A stretch of 64,000 nt of DNA from Massospora cicadina (Eukaryota; Entomophthoromycota; Entomophthoromycetes; Entomophthorales; Entomophthoraceae): NCBI GenBank assembly GCA_022478985.1, contig JAKSZP010012237.1, forward strand, positions 18,305-82,304, written 5' to 3'. A program made the position numbers and the translations under genes. Position 1 is the first letter of the stretch. Every line of letters begins with the position of its first letter. Shown here piece by piece: positions 22,967 to 33,817 of the stretch. The notes below the pieces were generated by a model. That model did no database searches. It was given only the letters and a program-made list of their open reading frames with translations, and was not told where the DNA came from.

Positions 22967-23178
22967 TTCATAAACATAGAGGAAGGAGACAATACTGCCC
23001 TCACCAGGTGTAAACTTGTCTTGAAGAGGGGGTTTTGTATAGCTGGGCGTTGAGATGAGTGCTGCTCAAGCCGTTTAAGGTGAGACAAAGCACTGGCTAG
23101 CTGTTGTTCCATATGTGCAAGCCTAGGGTTAATGTCAGCGGAAAGGCTAGAAGGGTTACCACCTCCAACAGCCTCCAT
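22967..23178 (-). pseudogene. T3 Gag N-terminus
   Basis: The ATG at 23,178 opens MEAVGGGNPSSLSAD followed by a short amphipathic stretch rich in Leu, Gln and His (MEQQLASALSHLKRLEQHSS), a likely coiled coil. It breaks off at the TTCAT duplication of the small LTR element. The start lies about 48 bases downstream of the 5' LTR, as in T2. Confidence 0.75.
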
Positions 23179-23206
23179 TATTATAACTCTTTGTGGCGTA
23201 CAGGTC

Positions 23207-23226
23207 CCCCTGTAGTGAGCACCACT
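23207..23226 (-). promoter_or_regulatory. Candidate primer-binding site of T3
   Basis: On the minus strand AGTGGTGCTCACTACAGGGG abuts the LTR end (TCCAACA). It corresponds closely to the sites after the T1 and T2 5' LTRs. TGG occurs two bases in, as expected for pairing with a tRNA CCA end; the tRNA is not identified. Confidence 0.6.
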
Positions 23227-23438
23227 TGTTGGAATCGTGGCTGAAAAAAGGCTCGCAGGTGTTGTTGCCCTGAGTCCAACAATATAAGTGAGGGGCTTGT
23301 CTCACCAGCTATATGAAATAACTAAAATTTATATACTAGAGAGGTTTTAGTTTTGATAGGATTTTATTATATGCTGCGTGGGGGTAAAAGAGAGAATACA
23401 TCTATAAAATAATAATATTAATCAAAGCATTAAAGCTT
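23227..23438 (-). repeat. T3 5' LTR, part next to gag
   Basis: It matches the 3' LTR from 8,783, including AACAATATAAGTGAGGGGCTT. It ends with a terminal hairpin (TGTTGGA...TCCAACA within 55 bases). It is cut by LINE-1, and the LTR resumes at 28,734. Confidence 0.9.
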
Positions 23439-23444
23439 GAATTT

Positions 23445-23494
23445 AAACATCGATGAATCCCCCTTGGGTTGGGACCATCTAGTACTAAAAAAAA
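23445..23494 (+). mobile_element. Micro-retroposon copy 2 (full length)
   Basis: It begins ACATCGATGAATCC, contains TTGGGTTGGG, and ends CCATCTAGTACTA plus A9. Perfect 16-bp duplications ATTAAAGCTTGAATTT flank it (23,429-23,444 and 23,495-23,510). The duplicated sequence spans the LINE-1/LTR junction, so this copy is younger than LINE-1. Confidence 0.92.
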
Positions 23495-23594
23495 ATTAAA
23501 GCTTGAATTTTTTTTGAGGCTTTTATTTCCCATAACAATCACTTTAGTTACTACGATTTGATTTGAACATCAATTTTGGATAATAACACAAGAG

Positions 23595-24700
23595 ATGGGC
23601 GATTTTAATAAAAAATATAATACAACCTGGGCGAGTTTCGCATCAAGAGGTGCGCAAAACGGTGCACCCAAGGGCAAGAAACGCCCTGGAGGGGGACCAG
23701 GAACCCAAGCTGCCAAGAAACCACAAACTTAGACACCATCCTGGTTTATGGTATTTACTATAAAACAAGATCAATACATGTACATCCAATGTAACCAACC
23801 CCTTTCAAAGGTGGAACATGGGCTCTGACTCTTCCTTGGGGATAATTCCCCTGACCCTGTGGGAGAAAACATGCGAGGCACAGACCTCCCTTTTCCCCCA
23901 CGCGGTATATGTCGCCACCAACAACATGGGCTGCGGCTGGATCAATATTGGTTTTGAAACAGCTGAAGAAGCAGATGCCGCAGCAAAAGTCTGTGTTAAA
24001 ATTGCCCTTCCCGAGGGCAAAAAATTTTGTGCACCGCGCGCACCAGATGGAACAAAGCAAAAACTTTTTTCATCTCCTTCAACTTGCTCCCTACCAACCT
24101 TCCTCATAAGGTAATCGAGGAGGAGCTCCGCAAAGGGCTCATAGCCTACATAGAAATTATGCAACTCAAATTACAACGATTTCGCCTGATACCAACCCTG
24201 TGCGCAGGCAAAGCTATTGCCATGATCAACCTGTTCCCCGAAGTGGAAGATGACTTATCAAGAATCCCCCGCACAGAGTTTTACTTTGCAGATGGGGACA
24301 GTCATCCACATTCTGAGTTACACTGGAATGCGCACTGCCTATATGCAACCACTGCGGTTCATTGGGACACAAGGAACACACATGCCCAGTGAAGGAGGGC
24401 TTAATGGAAGCAGACTACTGTGAGGAAGCCATGGATGAAAGTAACAAAAACTTCACCAGAATGACCGATGGCCACCACCCATTCCGCTGGAGTGAAAATG
24501 GACTTTACTCCATCGTGGACCCAGTTACGCATAAACAAAGCAAAGTGGCACAAAAAGCCTGCAAGCAGGCAGCAGCCAAGGCAGCAGCACATGCAGAATT
24601 ATCCATCGACCCTGGACAAATCAAGAGGACATTTTATATATACACTGAGCCAACCAATCAGAACAATATGCCCAGGCTGAAAATCTTCACAGCAACTTGA
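23595..24700 (+). pseudogene. LINE-1 ORF1
   Basis: It starts at ATG 23,595 with a basic, Gly-rich N-terminus (TTWASFASRGAQNG), similar to the WASKVKAQML start of LINE-2 and LINE-3. A conserved block VYVATNNMGCGWINIGFE (about 23,908-23,960) looks like an RNA-binding fold and is shared with both other LINEs. A CCHC knuckle CNHCGSLGHKEHTC is at about 24,346-24,390. Stops at 23,730 and later, and frameshifts near 24,060, break it. L1-type ORF1 proteins coat the RNA. Confidence 0.85.
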
Positions 24701-25026
24701 CTGAGTCACCAAGCAACATCAATAATGCACACTTTGAGAACAATTTAGCTGCAATATGGGAGAAATTGTGGTTCACAATTCTCCAAATTCGAACCCCAAA
24801 ATTACAGAACTCAATCAGAACCCCACATTGAACCATCTTGAGACACGTGCAGAAAAAGATAACAAATTCAAAAAACTGCAATTCCCGCAAAAAATTGGTC
24901 AGATCAAGGGAACTGGCATTGTCACTGAGAGAGTTAGAGTACAGACGCAGAGATGGCCAAATGAGCCATGGTGGGTTAGGGCCAGAGGGCCCTCCCAACC
25001 ACTCATGAGGCGCCGCGGGCACCTCA

Positions 25027-28000
25027 GTGTCAATAGGGATGATAAACATTGTGGTTGCCAGGGCTCAAACGTCCCAATCCAAAAAGCTGGACTTCCTGCA
25101 AAAACCCCCAGTAGACATCTTGGCCATCCAAGAAACCCACTGTCTACAAGGGGAAGAAGGATCCTGGTCAGCAAGGGTCTCACCATCACAATTGGTATGG
25201 AAGTCTAACTGTGGGGTGATCATCCAAAATGATAAAAAATTAAAAATTACAAACTCCTCGTCATACCTTCACAGCTGCATCCTGGTAGCAACAATCACAT
25301 GCCAAGAGGAAACAATCTTGATAGCATGCATCTATGCACCGTGCACCACAGCTGAGAGAAAACAATTTCTAGAAACCATTCCAACACTCACCCTCCCACC
25401 AGATACCATCCTGTTGGGCGACTTTAACTGCTGGGATAACCCTGACATGGACCAATGGCCTAGCCCCAGGGATACCCTTCAGGTCACATTGAATTCCGCG
25501 CAATGAAGGCATCCCTTGGCCTACAGGATGCCCTCCCCCCTGGATCACCACTCCTTCCCCACATGACACGGCCCAACATACTTGAGGGAGCACTCATATC
25601 AATGAGCCACATCAATCTCACTTCTCATTCCACAATCCCAACAATCAAGAATTTCCAAATTTACAACAAAAAAGTCAATTTTTCTGACCACTGACTTGTT
25701 TTGGTGCAGTTATCGCCAACCTGAACCCACACACAGGTGTCGCCCTGGAGAAAGCTACACCCAGAAAACATAAAATTACCCAAAATATCTGACTGTGTTG
25801 AACACAAGGCCACAAACCCAGAATTCACAGCCCCATTCACTTAGGATCCCATCGTAACCTGAGCAAATTTCAAAAAGGAACTAATCAACAAAACCTGACA
25901 TCTCGCATCACATAAGTACACCGCTGACACAGACACAATTAGACGTACCTTGGCATAATTGGACCACCTCAAGCTAAACACCCCGAGATCCAGTTATAGC
26001 CTAACTGGGGACGCAAATGGGCGAAAATATCTGCCCAACTAAACACCCTCATCTTCGAGCACCAACACAGAATCAAAGTATCAAACAAAGGTAAGTTCAT
26101 AAAGGAAGGCAAACCATGTTTGACATATTTCTTCCACAAATTCCACTCCCACGGCAACCAGCCCACATGCACACAGGTCTGCAAGACCGATGGCACCGTG
26201 GCAACTGACCCTGAGGAGGTCAAGGTGGAAGTACACCGCTATTACACCTAATCATACCGTGATACACCGACTGACCCACAAAAAAGCACAAAAATTTATA
26301 CAAACTGCTGGGATACAAAGCACAACGCTGGACTACAATATACTAAATCTTATTACATGGGAGGAGCTTTTGGATAAAATCCGCGGTGCACCACGTAGGA
26401 AATGCCCAGGGCCTGATGGGATACCCTACAAATTTTACAAAAAATATTTCAGCAAATTGCCCCTCTCCTATTGGCGTCTATAAACCAGTGCCTGCTGGAA
26501 ACACGCCTCTTACTTGGTGGCCATGAATTATATGTCATAACCTTGTATAAAAAGGGTGACAAATTTGACCTGGCCAACTGGCGTCCAATCGCACTTTCTA
26601 AGACTGATACAAAAATTTTAACAAAAAATTTTAGCAGCCAGATTAGGCGCAATAGCCTCTAACGTCCTGTCACCCAACCAGTTTGGGTTTATACCCAGGG
26701 CGCTCAATATGGAACAACATACACCCTGTTGCAAACATATGTCAGTCCAAAAGCAACTGGAGCCCTGGTCTTCTTAGACCAGGAAAAGGCATATGACCGC
26801 GTTAGTTGGCCATACCTAAATGAATGCCTACACGCTTTCAAACTCCCACCCATATTCATAAACTGGGCGATGCTCCTTACAGAATCTGCAACCATGGCTG
26901 TATGCGGCCCTGGCTTCCTAACTAACAAGATCACACCACACAGAGGGCTCAAACAAGGGGACCCCCTCAGCCCACTGCTGTATAATTTCAGTTTCAATCC
27001 ACTCCTCCGCTTAACTGACTCACGCTTCACGGGCATAACTGCACAAGGCCAGCCAACAGTCAAGATACTGGCCTTTGCGGTTGACTGCGTGGCAGGTATA
27101 TCTAACAACAATGATGCCTGACAGCTGGAACGCACCCTAGAGGAATACTCCATGGTGAGCAACACATCGCTCAACAAAATGAAAACAGAAATCATTATAT
27201 TAGGCAAGTACACTAACAACTGGGCTACAACACCAGAGCTTCATACCCCCATACAAAAGAAAAACCCACTCATCTTACCCTTTGCATCACCTCCCACCAC
27301 CACTCCAGTCCTCCACCTTGGGATATGGCTGGAAACAGGGGGATATGCCAATGAGACAATGGAAAGCAACCTACTACAGTGGGTATCCAACCGCGTCACC
27401 TCCCTCAAGGGAAGAACCCCAGGACTAACGGGGCGAGTAACAGTTGCTAACTCACTCATCCTCCCATTACTATGGTACCCTGCCCACGCGATCGCCTTCT
27501 CACCCACCTTTATAACTTCAATCTGCGCGCTCATCCAGGGCTGGCTGTGGCCTGGATCCCATCCTCCCATATGGATGGAAACACTCTTTGGCCCTCTCTC
27601 AAGCGGAGGCATGGGACCAATAGATTTTGAGATCCACGCCAACCGCATCCTGGGTACCTGGATAAAGGAAGTCCTTGCCCCAGACCTCCTGCAACAACAC
27701 TGGTCCAGGACACCAAGGACTAACTTCGCACAGGCGCTCAAATTAACCACCCCACATAGCCCACCCAAACTACTATCTTACCTTGCTAAACACCCTACTG
27801 CAACGGGCCCATATGGAACCCCCCTCACTTCAAACACATCCTCTGAACCATCCGCCACATGGGATGGACCGTAGAGAACAATGGCACTGTGCAGGGAAGG
27901 GGATGACCCAGCCCCCACTTCAAATCAAGAAATCCAGAAAACCACCCCCAGAGAGACATGCTTGATATGACCCCAACCATTGCTATAATCGAATACATAG

Positions 28001-28583
28001 ATGCGTTGGACATCCCCTAGGACTTAACCACACCGAAGACAGTGTGGAGAATTACCATCCACTCTTACAGCTGAGGGTAAGAGCCAACGCCTGGCGTTGT
28101 CTGAGAAGGGCCTATAGGGTGGTGGATCGCTCCAATTCCCTCCACGCAACCTGCGCAGTATGTGGAGGGGAGGGCTCCATACATCATTGCCTAGAAACAT
28201 GCCCCCCATCCAAAGCCATATGGCAGGAAGTCGCGCGCCTGCTTAAGCTCCAAAACTAGCAGGAATTTTCTATATCAAAGAGTCTCCTTACGCTCCAGAT
28301 TGAGTCACCAATCCCATCTACCCTCCACTCCCTAATGATACCAATTGCAATGTGGACAATACACACCATTTCCTTAGATGCGTTCAAGGGCATGGTCCCA
28401 ACCATCCATGGGGTTATCAGCAGGTTCCACGTCCACTTATTGGAGCACTTCCAAGCCTGGCTCTATGGATATATGAGGCTAAAGCAACAGGCGTTCATAG
28501 AATCGTGGTTCCCACTTTGGTTCCTCCACACAGACCCCTTCCTTCACACCTGCTCCATAGTGGGGGAAACCCCCTCAGAGTAG
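25027..28583 (+). pseudogene. LINE-1 ORF2: endonuclease and reverse transcriptase
   Basis: The endonuclease (APE type) begins PPVDILAIQETHCLQGEE (about 25,105), with ILLGDFNCWDNPDMD (about 25,410) and a FSDH end block (about 25,680). Reverse transcriptase blocks follow: KCPGPDGIPYKFYKKYF (26,400), NWRPIALSKTDTKILTK (26,580), LDQEKAYDRVSWPYL (26,775) and GLKQGDPLSPLLYNF (26,950). The catalytic FADD box reads FAVD at about 27,073. A C-terminal zinc finger CAVCGGEGSIHHCLETC lies at about 28,150-28,200. The domain order is that of L1/Tx1 LINEs. Frameshifts are frequent before 26,400. Confidence 0.9.
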
Positions 28584-28733
28584 CACACCAACCCCCCATA
28601 CCTGGCAGTCCCGCTGGCAACAGGGATAACTTGAGTACCCTGGGGTGCCCAATTTTATATTTGTTAGTTATTCTCTTAGTTTCACATATATTCAGTAATG
28701 TCTTTCCTCTGGTCAGCTTGCCTCAGTTAAATA
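28584..28733 (+). other. LINE-1 3' untranslated tail
   Basis: It ends AATGTCTTTCCTCTGGTCAG then CTTGCCTCAGTTAAATAAA. The same end is found on LINE-2 (minus strand, 56,798-56,850), all four ORF1-only elements and the SINEs. This makes it the likely reverse transcriptase recognition tail. Confidence 0.85.
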
Positions 28734-29323
28734 AAAGCATTAAAGCTTAATGTTTGGATAGCTTGAGAAATTCTGAATTAGGTAACATGGGATTTAGCCT
28801 CTCAAAGCTCAGAAAACTTATTTACCATGACTGAACAACTGTTGGGGAGTTAATCTTTGGTAATATGTACCCATGGGGTAATGATTTAATAAATTTAGCC
28901 AATCCCCTTTAGTGAAATTTATTGCACCCTAGGGGATCCCCGCCAAGCCTATAAAAGGAAGTGGTCCCCGCTTTTTGCTGGCTTTGAACTAGTCATGACT
29001 GGGGGAGAAACCTTTGATGGACTTCCCAGGTTTACCTGTGGAGTCAGGGAAATTTGACTTCCTGACTTGGCACTATTTGCTCAGTTAGTATTCATAATAA
29101 TGTTGCCCCAATTCACGGGGTTCCACCATGAATCAGCCAGGGTCTTTTTTTTTAGTACTAGATGGTCCCAAATCAGCCAGGGTCTTTTGGCCAATAATAT
29201 CGTTATTTATATTTAAATCAATTTTTATTGTCATTAAGGACTTTAAAATGTCTGAAATTTCTCTTTTCAGCACAATTGCCCCAAAACATTCTTTTTTTTT
29301 AGCCTGGAGGAAAATGTTTGACA
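28734..29323 (-). repeat. T3 5' LTR, distal part
   Basis: It resumes with AATGTTTGGATAGCTTGAG and matches 8,990-9,539 of the 3' LTR. It ends TTTGACA followed by the GGGCC duplication. A micro-retroposon copy sits at 29,149-29,170. Confidence 0.9.
29149..29170 (-). mobile_element. Micro-retroposon copy 3 (5'-truncated)
   Basis: A T-run plus AGTACTAGATGGTCCCA is flanked by 18-bp duplications AATCAGCCAGGGTCTTTT (29,131-29,148 and 29,171-29,188). The T3 3' LTR lacks the insert at the matching place, so it arrived after T3 did. Confidence 0.92.
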
Positions 29324-29328
29324 GGGCC

Positions 29329-30005
29329 CACATTGTTAAAGGATGTGCATAGTCAGTTGACGCAGATTGAGCATAGTTAAAAACAAATTAAAGATGATGA
29401 ACATATGCAAGGCTCCCACCCATAAGACAATGAAGGGTATAAGCAGATAAAAGAGGAGCTTAAAAGCATGTGGGAGTGGTGGAAGTTGACCAACAAAACC
29501 TAAGCTCACTTGTGTCAAAACTCCATTTTAAAGTCAATGTGCTGATGAGATAGATTGAAGAAATATAAAATCACCAGCTGGGGATAGAAGTCAGGCTGGC
29601 TTATGTGAACCCGCTACACAAAAGCCTGTTGCCGCCATTAAAACCAGGACTGGGCACTCAAGATCAGTTCAATTTTGCTCTTCAACTTCTTTAATTAGTT
29701 GGACCTTTACTCAGAGACACGGGTACAGATGCTCCTGTGGCCCATACCCTCACTGGGGGAGACCATGTTTCATTCAAACCATCCTTCAAGGAAAAGTCAT
29801 CCCTGGAGAGGGCATTATAGCTTCATTTGTATATGTCTATGAAGCAAATTTGGAAAGGTCAACTGACCACCAGAAGGGCAAAAATATCCTCTATTGTTTG
29901 AGTCACATGGCCAAAGAAGTGATGGTACCTCATATGGATGCCCTTGCACTTGGTCTGAGGGTAAGGGGACGCTTCCTGTTGAGTTTGGATCAAAACAAAG
30001 CTTAA
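29329..30005 (+). pseudogene. T2 Gag, part 2
   Basis: Sequence after the GGGCC duplication continues the T2 gag broken at 8,782. It aligns with T1 gag at 43,150-43,830, for example in the block AGTCACATGGCCAAAGAAGT (about 29,900) against AGTCATATGGCCCAAGAAGT. Stops are frequent. It breaks at about 30,006 at the AT-rich inverted-repeat DNA. Confidence 0.7.
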
Positions 30006-30377
30006 GCATAATAAATAAAATTTATTTAAAAACTTGCTTTCTTTAAAGAGTGAAAATAATATAAAAGTTTAAAAATAAAAAGTAAAGAAATACAAATCAA
30101 CAAAAAAGTTTTATTAAAAAGTAAAAAATTACTTTTCCAAAAAATTACTTTAAAATTCTCATGAAAAACTGCAAGAAAAGCAAGGCATACACATTTACAT
30201 ACAATCATATGTATAATATACATTTGTTTATATATTATATTGTAAGTATATATATGTATACTTATAATATATATTATATTTATATAATATATATATATGT
30301 GTTGTATATATACAGTATATATTAACTTATATATAGTATTATATATATGATATATAATATATTAATTTTTTTTTTTT

Positions 30378-30868
30378 GATTTCAACATTTTGCATTTTGA
30401 TATCAACACTTTGCATTTCAAATTCAACTTTTTACAAATCAATTTTCAATATTTTATAATTCAACTTCAATATTGTATATTTTAATCTCAACAAAAATTT
30501 TGGTGATAGCTTTATTTTTTACTGCTGAAATAGTGCAAGCATATTATTACCCACTCTTTTTTCATATTTTAAAATATTTGTATCTTCTCATGCCAAATTA
30601 CATTTAACAAAAGAATAACTGATGCTGATGAAATCAATGAGTCTGTAGTTAAATCTATATATAATGCAATCACTAAAACTAAAAATATTAGAATAGAATT
30701 ATAAAGTATTGAATTTTAAATATAAAATATTGAAGTTGAAGTATAAAATGTTGAAAGTGAAATATAATATTGAAATTGAAATGCAAAATGTTGAAAGTGA
30801 AGTATAATATTTTAATTGAAATGCAAAATGTTGAAATTGATTTGCAAAATGTTGAAATCAAAGTAAAA
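30378..30868. repeat. Inverted pair of degenerate minisatellites
   Basis: The left arm (30,378-30,500) repeats units like CAACATTTTGCATTT and the right arm (about 30,720-30,868) repeats AAATGCAAAATGTTGAAA. They are reverse complements around a 220-bp loop and could form a long hairpin. Unit copy number differs between arms. Confidence 0.75.
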
Positions 30869-30892
30869 ATGGTATATTTACTTATAAAAAAC

Positions 30893-31085
30893 TAACTGAC
30901 TGACTGGCTGATATACTGACTGAAAGACATACTGACTGACATCTAAAACCTTCAAGTCTGATAGGTTCAATCTATTTGGGTGAGTGGGTGAGAATTGGCA
31001 AATATTATCAAATCTGAAACTATTGAGTATGATAGGTTCAAAATATTTGGTTGAATGGGTGAGAATTGGTGAATATTATCTAATA
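30893..31085. repeat. CTGA microsatellite and a tandem pair of about 70 bp
   Basis: ACTGACTGACTGGCTGA-type tetranucleotides fill about 30,893-30,945. They are followed by two copies of a unit containing TGATAGGTTCAA and GGGTGAGAATTGG (about 30,958-31,012 and 31,028-31,083). Confidence 0.75.
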
Positions 31086-31671
31086 AATTACCAAATTGAT
31101 CACCCAAAACTAAACAAAAATCATTATTGGAGTTTTAATTAGAGTAACCTATTTCACTATAAAACAATTAGCAGAAGCGTGTGACCATCTCACCTAAAGC
31201 AACTCCAAACAAGTTTTTACTTTGAATACCTTTATTAACCTCTTGCACTATAATGACATGCTATATGTGTCAATATGGTGCAAGAGGTTAAGTAAAGTTA
31301 GGTTAATCAGCTCACCAGCTACAATGGCAACAGCAAAACTTTTAGTCTGAGTGGCTCAAGAGTAGCACTGTCACAGCCTATAGGATATATCAGTGTGAGC
31401 TTATAAATAAACCTGAGCAATGCCAGGGAACTCCACTTTGTAATATAAACCCTAAATTAATCAGTTCAAATTCGCTGGGAATAAATAAACTCAAGCAATG
31501 TTGGGTAACTCCACTAGTTATAGATATAAGCTAAAAATAAATGATTGAAATTGTTCAGTTTTAAAGGAGCTGGATATAATTTGATCATTGAGCTTCATAT
31601 ATCATAACAGGGATAGGTTATGGGTAGAATAAATTATCAGCCCAAGTAACAATGGGTAAATTGGCTAGTAT

Positions 31672-31991
31672 ACAATATTTTATTTGAGGTGGGTTGACCT
31701 TGGGACAAATATACTGCACCAATAGAAGGGCTATGGAGTAGGGAGTGAAAATATAGGAGTGGAGGACAAAACCCAAGTACTGGGGGTAAAATCTTCCTGC
31801 ACATGTTCTGATAGGCTGGGATTATATGATCTAACTTCACTAATTTGCTTGGTTAGACCAAGGCATGGTGCATGAATCCAAATGTATTGATATCCACTTG
31901 GCACTGAAATACAATCTCTGCCAAATCAAGATTTGAACCTGTGTCATGAGGGGCAATAGTAGGATACCCATCCCAAATATGCCACATCCCC
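31672..31991 (-). mobile_element. SINE-1
   Basis: On the minus strand it ends TTGTCCCAAGGTCAACCCAC then CTCAAATAAAATATTG, the shared LINE/SINE tail. A B-box-like CAGGTTCAAATC lies at about 31,930-31,941 in the 5' half, consistent with a tRNA-derived RNA polymerase III promoter. The A box is unclear. Flanking duplication is only approximate (TATACAATATTT-like). Confidence 0.65.
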
Positions 31992-32020
31992 TAATATAAT
32001 AATATACATTATGAAATATA

Positions 32021-32157
32021 AAAAATTATTTGAGGTGGGTCAACCTTAGGACAAATATACCACACTGAGAATGGTTTCTAGCCAGTACAGGTTTTGAACT
32101 AAGAACCTGCACTAGGGGTGGAAGAAGTTATACCCACTCGGGTAACAACCCTTTAAA
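32021..32157 (-). mobile_element. SINE-2 (short)
   Basis: It is flanked by TATGAAATATA (32,010-32,020 and 32,158-32,168). The minus strand starts with a tRNA-like head (TTACCCGAGTGGGTATAAC as A box) and ends in the shared tail GGTTGACCCACCTCAAATAA. It is less than half the length of the other SINEs, so an internal deletion is likely. Confidence 0.75.
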
Positions 32158-32730
32158 TATGAAATATAAGTTTATAATTTATACTATATATTAATATTTT
32201 ACATATATATATTTAATATATTATAAATATTACATATATAATTATATAACATACATATATAGTATTATAAATGCTATATTTAATATATATTAAATATATT
32301 TATATACTTTGTATGATTTCACATATTATTGTATATAAGTGCGCACACTTTGCTTTTCTTGCAATCATACATGAGAACTTTTTTAAAATAATTATTTGGC
32401 AAAATAACTATTTTCTACTTTTTAGTGCAACTTTTTTTAATTGGTTTTTTCTTTTTCTTTTTTAACTTTTATATTTTCTCTCTTTAAAAAGCAAGTTTTT
32501 TGTAAAAAAAATCTTAGCTTTTATTTCCTACTTTTTAGTCATACTTTAATTATAGTATTATTATACACTGCATAAGTTTTATTAGTAGGTTAATTTAGAT
32601 TTTCAAAGATGAAATTATATATTCAAATTTTTAATCTGTTTATAAAATATTTATCAACTTTTTATTCATAGTTTTTCTGTATGGAGTAATCCAATAGAAA
32701 AGTTTTTGATTACTAAAATAGAATTATATA

Positions 32731-32753
32731 GGACCATCTAGTACTAAAAAAAA
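32731..32753 (+). mobile_element. Micro-retroposon copy 4 (5'-truncated)
   Basis: GGACCATCTAGTACTA plus A-tail lies between copies of AATAGAATTATATA (32,717-32,730 and 32,754-32,767). Confidence 0.9.
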
Positions 32754-32767
32754 AATAGAATTATATA

Positions 32768-32801
32768 CCCCCCCTTGGGTTGGGACCATCTAGTACTAAA
32801 A
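32768..32801 (+). mobile_element. Micro-retroposon copy 5 (partly truncated)
   Basis: It starts CCCCCCCTTGGGTTGGG, ends TAGTACTA plus A-tail, and lies between the second and third copies of AATAGAATTATATA (32,754-32,767 and 32,802-32,815). Two insertions therefore used the same target, one after the other. Confidence 0.9.
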
Positions 32802-33482
32802 AATAGAATTATATATATCAACCTTTTTTTGTCAATTATATACATTTTTCAGGTTTCAGTTGTTGAAGAATTAAGTTGATTTTTACTGATTGGGTAGTGT
32901 TTTTGATTGATTTGATAAGCTTATTTGGGGTCTGGCCAAATGTTTGGTGGTATATTATTTATTTGATAAGTTTATTTTTTAACTAGAATTGGTTCAATAA
33001 AGACAAACCTCTCTTAAACCTATAGATGACCATCTACCATTATATAAGCAAACAAGATAAACTTAAGCAAATCTTGAGAAAAATGTTTTTGAACTTTTAA
33101 ATCAACTAACAACCAAAAGCCACCAACAACTTAAAAAACCAAATAACTTATCAAATCAATCAATCGGTAACTGCTTACTAAAAGTAAAGCTTATAAATTA
33201 ACCTAATTTCACCAAACGCTTAACAAAACCATTAAAACTATTAAGCAAACAAATTTTAAACTGCTCATCTGTAACAATAAACTGAATAACGTAAAAATAT
33301 ATATCAATTTCACATCTTACATATAAAACTTTTTATTTTATTATAAAATTAAAAATCTGGCTTCAGGGTTCATACAGACTCCCTCCCATCCTTCCTATAT
33401 CCAAATTTTAAGGCTCTACATGCTGTAGTTTTGAATGGGCATTGCACACACATACACACATGTACACTTGCTTTTATTATTT

Positions 33483-33784
33483 TATTTTATTTTATTTATT
33501 CGAGGCAAGCCGACCGGGGGATGGACATTACCGAAATAGAGAAAGAAAGTATCGACATGAAACCTGAGCAGGGTCAACTCTGTCGTAGAAAGTTTTTTCA
33601 CCTCCGGATCGGGACTCGGATTTTTCTGGCTACGTCATGGGTAAGGTTTTCGTGTTATTATACCTACTAACCGCCAATAGTTTCCTTCGGCTGGCACCCC
33701 GATCGATGTGCGAAGGGCGGGAATCGAACCCGCAACCTTCAGGTTGGTAGCCGTACGCCCTACCGACTCGCCTTCCACCCCCTT
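33483..33784 (-). mobile_element. SINE-3 (tRNA-headed)
   Basis: It is flanked by 18-bp CACTTGCTTTTATTATTT (33,465-33,482 and 33,785-33,802). The minus strand opens with a tRNA-like head, continues through about 200 bp of body, and ends TAATGTCCATCCCCCGGTCG then GCTTGCCTCGAATAAATAAA. That is the LINE tail with an A-rich end. It is the best preserved SINE here. Confidence 0.92.
33708..33782 (-). other. tRNA-like head of SINE-3
   Basis: The minus strand has an A box (AAGGCGAGTCGGTAGGGC) and a perfect T arm with B box (GCGGGTTCGATTCCCGC). It is followed directly by SINE body rather than a tRNA end and terminator. It is the internal polymerase III promoter of the SINE, not a tRNA gene. The parental tRNA is not assigned. 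Confidence 0.8.
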
Positions 33785-33801
33785 CACTTGCTTTTATTAT
33801 T

Positions 33802-33817
33802 TTTTTTTAGTACTAGA
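33802..33817 (-). mobile_element. Micro-retroposon copy 6 (minimal)
   Basis: Only TTAGTACTAG plus a T-run is present, flanked by ACTTGCTTTTATTATT (33,786-33,801 and 33,818-33,833). The same target word also flanks SINE-3, so this site was used twice. Confidence 0.85.

Larger units (their letters stand above)
23439..28733 (+). mobile_element. LINE-1: L1-like non-LTR retrotransposon
   Basis: It is flanked by 15-bp direct repeats AAAGCATTAAAGCTT (23,424-23,438 and 28,734-28,748). It contains an ORF1 with an RRM-like segment and CCHC knuckle, an ORF2 with endonuclease and reverse transcriptase, and a 3' tail GGTCAGCTTGCCTCAGTTAA then ATAAA. The size (about 5.3 kb) matches LINE-2. A micro-retroposon inserted later at its 5' junction. 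Several frameshifts make it inactive. Confidence 0.92.
8783..29323 (-). mobile_element. T3: Ty3/gypsy element with three nested insertions
   Basis: The 3' LTR (8,783-9,539) and 5' LTR (23,227-23,438 plus 28,734-29,323) read TG...CA on the minus strand and are about 80% alike by eye. Perfect 5-bp duplications GGGCC flank the whole element (8,778-8,782 and 29,324-29,328). Removing the chromovirus, the small LTR element and LINE-1 leaves a Ty3 element of roughly 6.7 kb with gag, protease, reverse transcriptase, RNase H and integrase in order. All frames are damaged. Confidence 0.9.
30006..32530. mobile_element. AT-rich element with long terminal inverted repeats
   Basis: Bases about 30,030-30,225 (AAAACTTGCTTTCTTTAAAG ... 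GCAAGAAAAGCAAGG) are the inverted complement, about 80% by eye, of about 32,335-32,500 (TTGCTTTTCTTGCAATC ... CTTTAAAAAGCAAG). Inside are (TA)n-rich arms, a degenerate minisatellite inverted on itself, a short CTGA repeat, two SINEs, and no protein-coding frame. It is most like a non-autonomous DNA transposon or foldback element. I could not fix the exact ends or a target duplication, so the superfamily is unknown. Confidence 0.55.

Noticed and set aside
23758..24592. Long overlapping open frames on both strands of LINE-1 ORF1
   Set aside because: The minus-strand frames are shadows; only the plus frames carry the RNA-binding-like block and the CCHC knuckle shared with other LINEs.
26704..27768. 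Minus-strand frames of 171 and 175 codons
   Set aside because: They are antisense to the LINE-1 reverse transcriptase, whose motifs are clear on the plus strand.
30235..30365. (TA)n tract as an origin or centromere-like element
   Set aside because: It is explained as the arm of an inverted-repeat element, with its mirror at about 32,160-32,335.
30378..30868. CRISPR-like array of short repeats
   Set aside because: Units are degenerate, adjacent without unique spacers, and the surrounding DNA is eukaryotic retrotransposon sequence.
33708..33782. A tRNA gene on the minus strand (good A and B boxes)
   Set aside because: It is continuous with a SINE body and LINE-type tail and lies inside clear target-site duplications; no acceptor-stem pairing or terminator closes it.
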